DNA from: Timaviella obliquedivisa GSE-PSE-MK23-08B
Lineage (GTDB): Bacteria > Cyanobacteriota > Cyanobacteriia > Elainellales > Elainellaceae
Length of the DNA stretch: 64,000 nt
Assembly (NCBI GenBank): GCA_019358855.1
Contig: JAHHII010000002.1
Span: forward strand, 60,690-124,689
Direction of reading: 5' to 3'
The first letter of the stretch is position 1, and each line of letters starts with the position of its first letter. The notes below the pieces were generated by a model. It did no database searches. It was given only the letters and a program-made list of their open reading frames with translations, and had not been told where the DNA came from. Positions 34,630 through 45,011 of this stretch are shown piece after piece. The position numbers and the translations under genes were made by a program.

Positions 34630-35946
34630 ATGATGTTTATCGTTGATACTGCACTTAAAGCCCGTGCTGAAGCGGGTAACCCCATTAAAGTTGGGATGGT
34701 TGGGGCTGGCTTCATGGGGAGAGGCATTGCCAACCAAATTATGAATTCTGTGCCGGGAATGGAGTTGGTTGCTATCTCTAACCGGAATGCGGAAGCGGCG
34801 CAGCGGGCTTACACCGAAGCAGGCGTAACTGATATAAAAACCGTCTCGACTGTGGCTCAACTGGAAGCGGCGATCGCCCAAAACCAATACGCTATCACCG
34901 ATGATCCGATGCTGCTGTGCCAGGCTGAAGGCATTGATGCGCTGATTGAAGTGACTGGAGCGATCGAATTTGGCGCAATGGTGATTATGGAGGCGATCGC
35001 CCACCGCAAACACGTCATCATGATGGATGCCGAGCTAGACGGAACGATTGGGCCAATCTTGAAAGTCTACGCTGACAAAGCTGGCGTGATTTTAAGCGCT
35101 TGCGATGGCGATCAGCCTGGGGTAGAGATGAACCTCTATCGGTTTGTCAAAAGCATTGGCTTAACGCCGCTGCTGTGCGGCAACATCAAGGGTTTGCAAG
35201 ATCCTTACCGCAATCCCACCACGCAAGAAAGCTTTGCGAAACAGTGGGGACAAAAAGCTCACATGGTCACCAGCTTCGCCGATGGCACCAAGATTTCTTT
35301 TGAACAGGCGATCGTGGCTAATGGCACTGGCATGAGAGTTTGCAAGCGCGGGATGTTGGGCTACGACTACAGAGGACACGTTGACGACCTGACCAAGAAG
35401 TACGACATCGATATGCTCAAAGAGTGGGGCGGCATTGTCGATTATGTCGTGGGTTCCCAACCCGGCCCTGGCGTTTTTGTTCTGGGGACGCATGATGATC
35501 CGAAGCAAAAGCATTATCTGAACCTGTACAAACTGGGTGAAGGGCCGCTCTACAGCTTCTATACTCCTTATCACCTTTGCCACTTTGAAGTGCCGTTGTC
35601 GGTAGCGCGGGCAGTGTTGTTCCACGATCGCGTTCTGTCGCCGCTGGGTGCACCTTTAGTCGATGTAGTTGCTACCGCAAAAATTGACCTGAAAGCAGGT
35701 GAGACGATCGACCCGATTGGCTATTACATGACCTACGGGCAATGCGAAAACTCTGACGTGACTCAAGCTGAAAACCTGTTGCCCATGGGCTTAGCCGAGG
35801 GCTGCCGCCTGAAGCGCGATATTCCGAAAGATCAAGTGCTAACTTACGATGATGTGGAAGTGCCAGAAGGTCGGCTATGCGACAAGCTGCGGGCTGAGCA
35901 AACCGCTTATTTCGCCGGGGCTGTGCCTCAATTGGTGGCTGTGTAG
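34630..35946 (+). CDS. SAF-domain NAD(P)-dependent oxidoreductase
   Basis: A 438-residue protein with an N-terminal homoserine-dehydrogenase-like Rossmann domain (VGMVGAGFMGRGIANQI, about 21-37; IEVTGAIEFGAMV) and a C-terminal SAF domain (about 345-425, with AKIDLKAGETIDPIGYYM and LPMGLAEGCRLKRDIPKDQ). This architecture is seen in nucleotide-sugar clusters of several bacteria but its reaction is not established. It starts 4 bp after rfbC and a terminator follows its stop, so it closes the operon. Confidence 0.78.
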   Translation: MMFIVDTALKARAEAGNPIKVGMVGAGFMGRGIANQIMNSVPGMELVAISNRNAEAAQRAYTEAGVTDIKTVSTVAQLEAAIAQNQYAITDDPMLLCQAEGIDALIEVTGAIEFGAMVIMEAIAHRKHVIMMDAELDGTIGPILKVYADKAGVILSACDGDQPGVEMNLYRFVKSIGLTPLLCGNIKGLQDPYRNPTTQESFAKQWGQKAHMVTSFADGTKISFEQAIVANGTGMRVCKRGMLGYDYRGHVDDLTKKYDIDMLKEWGGIVDYVVGSQPGPGVFVLGTHDDPKQKHYLNLYKLGEGPLYSFYTPYHLCHFEVPLSVARAVLFHDRVLSPLGAPLVDVVATAKIDLKAGETIDPIGYYMTYGQCENSDVTQAENLLPMGLAEGCRLKRDIPKDQVLTYDDVEVPEGRLCDKLRAEQTAYFAGAVPQLVAV

Positions 35947-35999
35947 GGTTGAACCCTAGCGATATGTAAAGTAAGCAGCGATCGCTATCTCTAATCTAT

Positions 36000-36036
36000 T
36001 AGGACAGAGTTTCATTGAGGCTCTGTCCTATGTTTT
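36000..36036 (+). terminator. Rho-independent terminator of the sugar cluster
   Basis: TAGGACAGAG (36000-36009) pairs perfectly with CTCTGTCCTA (36021-36030), followed by TGTTTTT. It lies 54 bp after the SAF gene. Confidence 0.8.
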
Positions 36037-36047
36037 TAGGATTGCAT

Positions 36048-36083
36048 TCTGAAAATTAATTGTAGTCTGAAAATTAATTGTAG
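36048..36083. repeat. 18-bp perfect tandem duplication
   Basis: TCTGAAAATTAATTGTAG occurs twice head to tail (36048-36065 and 36066-36083). It lies between the sugar-cluster terminator and the transposon-end-like array and may be part of the same decayed insert. Confidence 0.8.
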
Positions 36084-36119
36084 GATTACGTTATGAAGTT
36101 GAAAGAGAGCACTACTTTG

Positions 36120-36254
36120 ACATTTTAGATGACACCAATTTGTCACTAGCAGTTTGATGACACTAATTTGTCCTGACGACATTTCCTGACGACATTAAAG
36201 TATCCCCAACGACACTAATCTGTCACTAATGACATCTAAATTAGATATTGTACA
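36120..36254 (-). mobile_element. Orphan left end of a Tn7-like, type V-K CAST-type transposon
   Basis: A dense array of short repeats ends at TGTACA (36249-36254). GACAC[TC]AAT[TC]TGTC occurs three times (36131-36144, 36159-36172, 36211-36224) and CCTGACGACATT twice 13 bp apart. Read on the minus strand from TGTACA, GTGACAGATTA then TGTC and, further in, TTTAAT-GTCGTC and GACAAATTA-GTGTCATCAA follow the order and spacing I recall for the published Scytonema CAST left end. TnsB is the known binder of such repeats. The end lies 7 bp from the tRNA-Val 3' end and 60 bp from a GGTT motif in the tRNA D-loop, matching known V-K insertion geometry. No tnsB, tnsC, tniQ, cas12k or right end is present. 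Confidence 0.72.
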
Positions 36255-36261
36255 AACCCAA

Positions 36262-36335
36262 TGGACACAACTGGACTCGAACCAGTGACCCCCACGATGT
36301 CAACGTGGTGCTCTAACCAACTGAGCTATGCGTCC
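36262..36335 (-). tRNA. tRNA-Val (GAC)
   Basis: A 74-nt cloverleaf: acceptor GGACGCA pairs with TGTGTCC, discriminator A; D arm AGCTCAGTTGGTTAGAGC; anticodon arm CCACG-TTGACAT-CGTGG gives anticodon GAC; T arm with GGTTCGAGTCC. CCA is not encoded. The D-loop GGTT and its position make it the likely target site of the transposon end just downstream. Confidence 0.96.
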
Positions 36336-36436
36336 ATAATGAACCGTCTATGACAATAGCACAACATCTATCCCAGCGGCAAACTTGTTTAACTAAAACT
36401 TTGATTGCTTGCTGGGAATAAGATGCATCGATCGCC

Positions 36437-38215
<1,779 letters not shown>

Positions 38216-38220
38216 TCAGC

Positions 38221-38820
38221 TTAGCCTCGACGACGCTCTAGCAAAATCATCATGAGCAAACTTAGAATTGCTTGAGTTTCTTCGCGATCGCTCAACTGAT
38301 CCACTTTCTTGATGGTAAAGAGTCGAGAAAGGAATCCTGGAGTTTTTGCCAATCGCATGACTACGCTGCCATCAGGGCGCTTGACGGAGTAGGTAGGGTT
38401 GAGAAAGTAGCCGCTAAAGAGTCCAACGAAGGGCAGTTCTGACAATAATGCATCACCCACCTTGACCCAAGGGTTATCTTCTTGAATGGTGAGAACAGCG
38501 TTTTCATTGGTGCCGCCATCAAAAATGTTGTAACGGGCGCTCCAAAGCGACTGCATTCCTTTGCGCTTAACCCCGCCAATGACAGTACCCGTATTGTCGG
38601 TAAAATTGTAGCGAGCAGAAAAATCGATGATGCGATCGGCTTTCAAATGATAGAGCGATGTTGTTTCTTGCTCATCGCCATAAACCGTAATAGCCTCCTT
38701 GAGGCGAAACGCTTTTTGACGAACCATAAATAACAATTTGCCTTGGTTGTCTGTGACCGAAACTTTATTAGGTGACCAAGTCCAAATTTTGAAGGTTAAG
38801 TTGAGTGGATATTGCAGCAT
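38221..38820 (-). CDS. LURP-one-related / tubby-like protein
   Basis: A 199-residue protein with the LURP-one-related (YxjI-type) beta-barrel pattern: YPLNLTFKIWTWSPNKVSVTD, then LLFMVRQKAFRLKEAITVYG, a DNTGTVIGGVKRKGMQSLW strand pair and a C-terminal hydrophobic helix (QAILSLLMMILLERRRG). These tubby-like folds may bind phospholipid or act as membrane-associated scaffolds; the bacterial role is unknown. It is 95 bp upstream of pyrG on the same strand. Confidence 0.75.
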   Translation of the reverse strand: MLQYPLNLTFKIWTWSPNKVSVTDNQGKLLFMVRQKAFRLKEAITVYGDEQETTSLYHLKADRIIDFSARYNFTDNTGTVIGGVKRKGMQSLWSARYNIFDGGTNENAVLTIQEDNPWVKVGDALLSELPFVGLFSGYFLNPTYSVKRPDGSVVMRLAKTPGFLSRLFTIKKVDQLSDREETQAILSLLMMILLERRRG

Positions 38821-38891
38821 AAAATTAATGAATGCGAGATTTTCCCCTTCATTAATCCCAAATCTATTACTTCGGTATCATCGCGTAATTT

Positions 38892-38938
38892 CTGATTCAG
38901 ATTCTCAGCTTATTTACAAATTTGAGAATCTGAATCAG
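38892..38938. repeat. Perfect 16-bp inverted repeat downstream of thiC
   Basis: CTGATTCAGATTCTCA (38892-38907) is matched by TGAGAATCTGAATCAG (38923-38938) with a 15-nt loop. It lies just after the thiC stop on the minus strand and before the LURP-one start. There is no T-run, so it may act as a 3'-end processing or stability hairpin rather than a classical terminator. Confidence 0.75.
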
Positions 38939-38950
38939 GAGATTAAATAG

Positions 38951-40324
<1,374 letters not shown>

Positions 40325-40344
40325 TTAATTTTCTCCTAAGTGAC

Positions 40345-40427
40345 AGCTTCCCTCCGTCGGTATGACCCGATATCAGGTTCTCAGGGTATGTTCTCAGCCT
40401 GAAGATTCAGACACCCCTAGCTTGAGC
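40345..40427 (-). promoter_or_regulatory. TPP riboswitch upstream of thiC
   Basis: On the minus strand the THI-box core is clear: TAGGGGTGTC, CAGGCTGAGA, ACCCTGAGAACCTGAT and CGGGTCATACCGACGGAGGGA. It ends 20 bases before the thiC start, so control of ribosome access is the likely mode. Confidence 0.96.
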
Positions 40428-40467
40428 AAATCCTATCACCCCAGAGGTCACAGAGCAATCAGATTTC

Positions 40468-40609
40468 AGAAAGGAGGCTTAGTTAGGCGAAGTTACCGAG
40501 ATGCTCTTTCACCCACTGACGAAAAGCCTTTAGTGCCGAGAAAGGAGGCTTAGTTAGGCGAAGTTACCGAGATGCTCTTTCACCCACTGACGAAAAGCCT
40601 TTAGTGCCG
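40468..40609. repeat. Perfect tandem duplication of a 71-bp unit
   Basis: Positions 40468-40538 and 40539-40609 are identical. The second unit carries the end of the Uma2 reading frame (coding RQWVKEHLGNFA) and the first is a duplicate of it downstream. The lack of any difference implies a recent event. Confidence 0.95.
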
Positions 40610-41185
40610 GACGGGTTCCGGCTGTGCGGCTGAAGTCCAAAAACCGAGAAATGCCTTCAACAACTGGAAAGTTAGGGAACGCCAGACTGCTCTCAGATTC
40701 GACGTATTCACACCGTTTTGCAAGAGACTAATTTGTAGTTTATGGCTCTCGTAACGCCAAGTTTCTGGAACACCCAACGCTTCATAGGCACTCAGTTGGG
40801 TTTTAGAAGTTACATCAATTTCAATGGCTCAATCAGGCGGCGGATCAACGTTTAGATCAATTCGTTCCTTCCCAATCATCAAGGCATGATTTTTGATATA
40901 GAAGCAATCATCAGGTTCAATGCCTGCTGCCATTTCTTTGCGCCGGAGGGTGGTTGATCCTAGGGGTTCCCAGTCCATGTCAAGTTCGTCGAGCAAAACA
41001 ACTAAAAGGTTGGAAACGACAACTTTTGTGTGTTCATGCTTGGGAAGTGGAGCCACGATTTCTAGCGTTCCTTGATGATAGGCTAGACGAGTCGTCCGAC
41101 GTTCTCCGAAGTCTTCAAGAATCAGTTCAAATTCTTGCCAACTCACATTGTGCAAAAGCACACGGTGCCCTGGAGGAACATCCAT
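40554..41185 (-). pseudogene. Broken Uma2-family endonuclease gene
   Basis: Uma2 proteins are PD-(D/E)XK-like restriction-endonuclease-fold proteins, numerous in cyanobacteria, of about 180-200 residues. The first 118 residues are intact (SWQEFELILEDFGERRTTR, GIEPDDCFYI, DLNVDPPPD). A TGA then replaces the expected Leu codon after PPPD; the family sequence resumes as AIEIDVTSKTQLSAYEALG. A frameshift follows near 40698, after which the typical end (SESSLAFPNFPVVEGISRF, ALKAFRQWVKEHL) runs to TAA at 40554. One stop plus one frameshift make this a pseudogene. Confidence 0.85.
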
Positions 41186-41338
41186 GTTTGAGTTGAAGCA
41201 TGAACATGGGTGTCTTCTAAAGCTCCCTAAAGTTGCCTGAAGTCAATGGATTGAGCCGCCAAGATTATATTGTCGCCTTCCATTCAGATTCCCAGATCTT
41301 AAAGGTTTTGGAGATCTAGATACGATCGCTTCACTTCT

Positions 41339-42835
41339 TTAGGGGATGTTTTCCGTAAATGCCGCGCCTTCTGTTGGCTCTGTATAAGTCTTTGCTCGAT
41401 CGCTGAGTTGGGCAAAGTCAAAGAGCCGATCGCTCCCCATCATTGCCGTCCATACTAAGACAATACTTGCTGACACGAATACCGCCGCCGCAAAGCTGAC
41501 TAACAAATCGCCGCCATAGGGAATATTTAACCAGGCTGTAAAGTCGGATTTAGGAAAAAATAATGCCCCAGCAGCAATTCCAGCAACCGAACTCATGACT
41601 GCGATCGCCCCTGTTAATTTACGAGAATACATGCCATAAACGACCGGAACAACCGCCCCCGCACAAATTAAATCTGCTAACAAGAATAGATAAAGCACGT
41701 CATACCCTTGCGCCGCAATGGCGATCGCTGGAACGCCTGCTGCGATCGTCAGTGCCCGTGAGGTTCGCAGCAATCCGCTAGACTGCATTTGCGGAAACAA
41801 ACGAATCAAATCAATGGTAAAAACGCTAGCAATTCCATTGAGCAATGCCGAGAGCGTACTCATCACCAGCGCCAACGCCAGCACCAAAACGCTCATAGTG
41901 AACCATAGCGGTAATTCCAGCTTTTGCAGCAGTGAGAAAAAGGCGCGATCGTCGTTAAACCCAAAATGCATTGCCAAAATCCCCAAGATTCCACCCAGAA
42001 AAATCATGGGAATAATGGCGATCGCCGACCCTAAAAATGCTTGTTGCACTGTTCGGTCATCCCGACAGGCATAAACTCGTTGCCAGTTGCTCTGGTTAAA
42101 AAATTCAGCTGCTAAAATTGCAATCACCAAAGATGCACCAAATTTAATAGCATCTATGTTTGCCAAGTTGAAAAGTTCAGGCGCTTTGGCCTGCACGGGC
42201 TGTAGTGCAGCTTCCCAGCCGCCTAATGCAACAATAGCGACGATTAAGCTAACAATCAACAAAGGGATAATTACGACAAATTGAATCGCATCGGTAAATA
42301 CTGCTGCTCCTAACCCACCATAGGTTGTGTAAATGAAAGTTGCAGTAATCACAACAAGTGCTGTGACGTAGAGAGGAACGCCTGCAATAAGCTCTGTCGC
42401 TTTAGCGATCGCCGTTAACTCTGCCGCCAAATAGATAAACATATAGAACACAATAATGACCAGTGTCAGCAGGTACATTGCATTCCCAAAACGATACAAA
42501 ACAAACTCATTGAGCGAATGTCCGTTTGGCATTAACTGACGAATACGAGTCCCAACTTTAGCAAACGCAATAATCGGTGCAGCCGATCCAATACAATAGC
42601 CAATAATCCCTGCAATGCCGCTAGTCGCACCCACTTGAGGCGGACTAAACAGAATCCAGACTCCCATTGCCGAAGTCACAATGGTTGCCAGCGCCATCCA
42701 GGTGCCAAAGCGGTTGCGGCTCACCATGTAATCTTCTAAATTCAAAGCCGTTTTACTGGCATGGAGAATTCCTAAAAGGGCAAATAATCCAGCAGTCACT
42801 AGCATGACTAATAGTGCGATCGCTCCAACAGACAT
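41339..42835 (-). CDS. Sodium:solute symporter under TPP riboswitch control
   Basis: A 498-residue SSS-family transporter with about 13 helices and the family core TTYGGLGAAVFTDAIQF (about 169-185) with sodium-site Ser/Thr residues. Alone it would have no predictable substrate. The TPP riboswitch 80 bp upstream argues for uptake of thiamin, or of a thiamin precursor such as hydroxymethylpyrimidine, made when TPP is low. thiC, with its own riboswitch, lies 1 kb downstream on the same strand. GAGGT sits 5 bases before ATG 42835. Confidence 0.85.
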   Translation of the reverse strand: MSVGAIALLVMLVTAGLFALLGILHASKTALNLEDYMVSRNRFGTWMALATIVTSAMGVWILFSPPQVGATSGIAGIIGYCIGSAAPIIAFAKVGTRIRQLMPNGHSLNEFVLYRFGNAMYLLTLVIIVFYMFIYLAAELTAIAKATELIAGVPLYVTALVVITATFIYTTYGGLGAAVFTDAIQFVVIIPLLIVSLIVAIVALGGWEAALQPVQAKAPELFNLANIDAIKFGASLVIAILAAEFFNQSNWQRVYACRDDRTVQQAFLGSAIAIIPMIFLGGILGILAMHFGFNDDRAFFSLLQKLELPLWFTMSVLVLALALVMSTLSALLNGIASVFTIDLIRLFPQMQSSGLLRTSRALTIAAGVPAIAIAAQGYDVLYLFLLADLICAGAVVPVVYGMYSRKLTGAIAVMSSVAGIAAGALFFPKSDFTAWLNIPYGGDLLVSFAAAVFVSASIVLVWTAMMGSDRLFDFAQLSDRAKTYTEPTEGAAFTENIP

Positions 42836-42915
42836 ATAAACCTCACGCGATAAAACAGTGGCGCTAGAGGCGGAACTTTAGAGAATTTTGGATTTTGGAT
42901 AACAGTCCTAATCAA

Positions 42916-42996
42916 CGCTTCCCTCCGCTGGTATGATCCAGGCTCAGGTTCCAAGGGTGTAATCTCAGCCTGATTGCTCAGGCACCCCTAGCTTAG
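42916..42996 (-). promoter_or_regulatory. TPP riboswitch upstream of the symporter
   Basis: On the minus strand: TAGGGGTGCC, CAGGCTGAGATTACACCCTT, GGAACCTGAGCCTGGATCAT and ACCAGCGGAGGGA. All conserved TPP contacts (CTGAGA, ACCTGA, GGAGGGA) are seen. It ends about 80 bases before the symporter ATG. Confidence 0.95.
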
Positions 42997-43117
42997 TCTG
43001 TAAGCATATCATTAAAGCTTTGCAGGCTTGAATAATTTCAGGATTAAGATTGATTCTGCTCAAGCTAGCAATTTCTACGACAGTTAGGGAGTTGCAATTA
43101 AATAACGCCCCGAACCG

Positions 43118-43190
43118 CCCCCTAAATCCCCCATTCTGGGGCAGGACTTCCGAACCTGTCAAAGTCCCCCAGAATGGGGGATTTAGGGGG
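43118..43190. repeat. Core palindrome of the 152-bp MITE-like family (partial copy D)
   Basis: Arms CCCCCTAAATCCCCCATTCT (from 43118) and its complement ending at 43190 form a long hairpin. The core matches copies at 49835, 55686 and 56974, but the outer GAGGAT...CTGAGAAGT ends are missing. Confidence 0.8.
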
Positions 43191-43294
43191 CTGATAAGTC
43201 AATGCATCCCATTGGGGTGTTTTTTTCACGCAACTCCTTAGTAAACCCACACTTCTTTGGCAGAAGACGTTTCATCGTTTCATTTATAAAAAAG

Positions 43295-43325
43295 GAAAAA
43301 ACTCACGCTCTAATTAGAACGTGAG
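43295..43325 (-). terminator. Terminator downstream of the RTX gene
   Basis: On the minus strand CTCACG-TTCTAATTAGAG-CGTGAG is followed by a run of T (43301-43295). It lies about 150 bp after the RTX stop. Confidence 0.75.
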
Positions 43326-43429
43326 AGAGGGTATTTTTTGCTGCTAGGATTCAAAATGATCAGGAGTTGGAACAGGGGACTAGAACTATTTAGGCTCCTT
43401 CCAATCACATCGCTAGCAAGCTATTCATA

Positions 43430-43462
43430 CCAACAGTTTGTCACTAATAGTATCTAAACTAG
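43430..43462. repeat. Degenerate relative of the CAST-like end
   Basis: CCAAC, then TTTGTCACTAATAGTATC and TAAACTAG, parallels 36206-36244 (CCAAC...CTGTCACTAATGACATCTAAATTAG) with one internal deletion and a few substitutions. No TGTACA and no tRNA is adjacent. Confidence 0.5.
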
Positions 43463-43475
43463 GTGCAGATTAAGT

Positions 43476-45011
43476 TCACGCCTGAATGGCAATATCATTG
43501 ACAGTGATGCTGGGGGCACCTTGCAGAGTCGCGAAATATCCACCCTGCCCGAAGCCGCCACTGCTACCATTCTGATTAAAGAACAACTTGCCTGTTGCTT
43601 CGCTGTAAACAATTAGTTTAGAACTGGTAGCCGCATCAATATTGTCAGCCACGATCGCAAAGTCAGATTTACTAATGTTGCCAAAAGTGGTTCGATCGAG
43701 CACGATTTTGTCCAGGTCGATCGCAAAATCTTTGATTACATCTTTACCGATCGCCGCCTGCTTGTAAGGGGAACCGATATCAAAGACAAAAGCATCTGCG
43801 CCAGCCCCGCCAGTCAAGACATCTTTGCCTTTGCCGCCAACTAGCGTATCGTTACCCAAACCACCCCGAAGCACATCTGCCCCTCCTTGACCCAAGAGAA
43901 TATCATTCCCTGCCTGACCATCTAATACATTAGCTTTATCATTACCGATGAGAGTGTTATTGAGACTGTTGCCAGTGCCATCGATCGCTGCTGCTCCGGT
44001 CAAAGTAAGGTTTTCAACCAGATTGCCCAAGGTAAAGTTTACCGAAGATTGCACCGTATCAATACCACCCTGAAAGATAAATCCATTTTCAGGATCAGCA
44101 ACCGAACTTACGGTTTCAATCACCACATCTCCAATGCTATCGACAATGTAGGTATCATTGCCAATTCCGCCAGCCATGTTGTCATTGCCAGTCCCGCCAT
44201 CTAGCGTATCATCCCCAGGGTCGCCCAGATCAACCAGACCTAGCTCAAAGTTATTAATAACGTTGCCTCGCAATCCAAGCACATCATCTCCGGCGTTTCC
44301 TTTGAGAATATTGTTTTGAAAATTTCCAGAAATGACGTTATTTAATTCATTTCCGGTACCGTTAATCCCACCAGCCAGGATAAGATTCTCAAGATTTGCT
44401 CCCAAAGTAAAATCACTATTCGATCGAACCGTATCAACTCCGGCATTGATTGCTTCGTTAATGGTTGGATTCCCATTCACGATATAAAGATCGTCGCCGT
44501 TGCCGCCGTTCATCACATCGCCAGTGCTACCCGTGAGTTCGTCGTTTCCACCGTTGCCATTGAGAATATTCCTCCCAGATTCGCCAAATAATCGATCAGC
44601 CAGGTCAGCACCGTTCAAAACATCATCACCTCCGCCACCAAACAGGCTATTTCGGGCGGTAACGCTACCGTTAATGATGTTGTTAAGTTCGTTACCTCGA
44701 CCTACCACCTCTGCATTACCAATGATTTCCAGATTTTCCACATTAGCTGAAAGAGTAGTGATACGAGAACTTGATTGAACAGTGTCGATTCCAGCATTAA
44801 CCTCTTCAATCACCTGATCTTGCTCGACATCGACCACATAAAAATCGTTGCCGCTGCCACCTCGCATAATATCAATGCCAGTTCCACCCGAAAGGATATC
44901 GTTACCCGCATCGCCAAACAGCAGATCATTACCTGCTAAACCGTTGATCTGGTCATCTGTAACACCACCAAACAGTTGATCGTTGCCGTTAGTTCCGTTA
45001 ATTAGTGCCAT
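43476..45011 (-). CDS. RTX-type calcium-binding repeat protein
   Basis: A 511-residue protein built of hemolysin-type GGxGxDxLx nonapeptide repeats (for example GNDLLFGDAGNDILSGGTG, GQGGADVLRGGLGNDTL). These alternate with larger modules ending in VENL-x-L-x-G-x-A (NVENLEIIGNAEVVGRGNEL, NLENLILAGGINGTGNEL). RTX proteins bind calcium and leave by type I secretion, with the signal in the C-terminal 50 residues. No catalytic domain is present, so a surface or matrix role is likely. ATG 45011 (MALINGTNGNDQLFG) is chosen because AAAGGAC lies 8 bases upstream; the frame continues to 45059. No secretion genes adjoin. Confidence 0.87.
   Translation of the reverse strand: MALINGTNGNDQLFGGVTDDQINGLAGNDLLFGDAGNDILSGGTGIDIMRGGSGNDFYVVDVEQDQVIEEVNAGIDTVQSSSRITTLSANVENLEIIGNAEVVGRGNELNNIINGSVTARNSLFGGGGDDVLNGADLADRLFGESGRNILNGNGGNDELTGSTGDVMNGGNGDDLYIVNGNPTINEAINAGVDTVRSNSDFTLGANLENLILAGGINGTGNELNNVISGNFQNNILKGNAGDDVLGLRGNVINNFELGLVDLGDPGDDTLDGGTGNDNMAGGIGNDTYIVDSIGDVVIETVSSVADPENGFIFQGGIDTVQSSVNFTLGNLVENLTLTGAAAIDGTGNSLNNTLIGNDKANVLDGQAGNDILLGQGGADVLRGGLGNDTLVGGKGKDVLTGGAGADAFVFDIGSPYKQAAIGKDVIKDFAIDLDKIVLDRTTFGNISKSDFAIVADNIDAATSSKLIVYSEATGKLFFNQNGSSGGFGQGGYFATLQGAPSITVNDIAIQA

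Noticed and set aside
35525..35530. TGTACA inside the SAF oxidoreductase gene, preceded by AACC
   Set aside because: Considered as a right end with an AACCC-like target duplication, but it lies in intact coding sequence and has no TnsB-type repeats beside it.
35525..36254. The sugar cluster as cargo of the CAST-like element
   Set aside because: It would need a right end to the left of 30.9 kb; none was found, and the cluster has its own terminator and normal base composition.
42965..43162. 65-residue minus-strand frame between the riboswitch and the MITE core
   Set aside because: It runs through the MITE hairpin and into the TPP riboswitch, so it is unlikely to be translated, although a short stretch looks protein-like.
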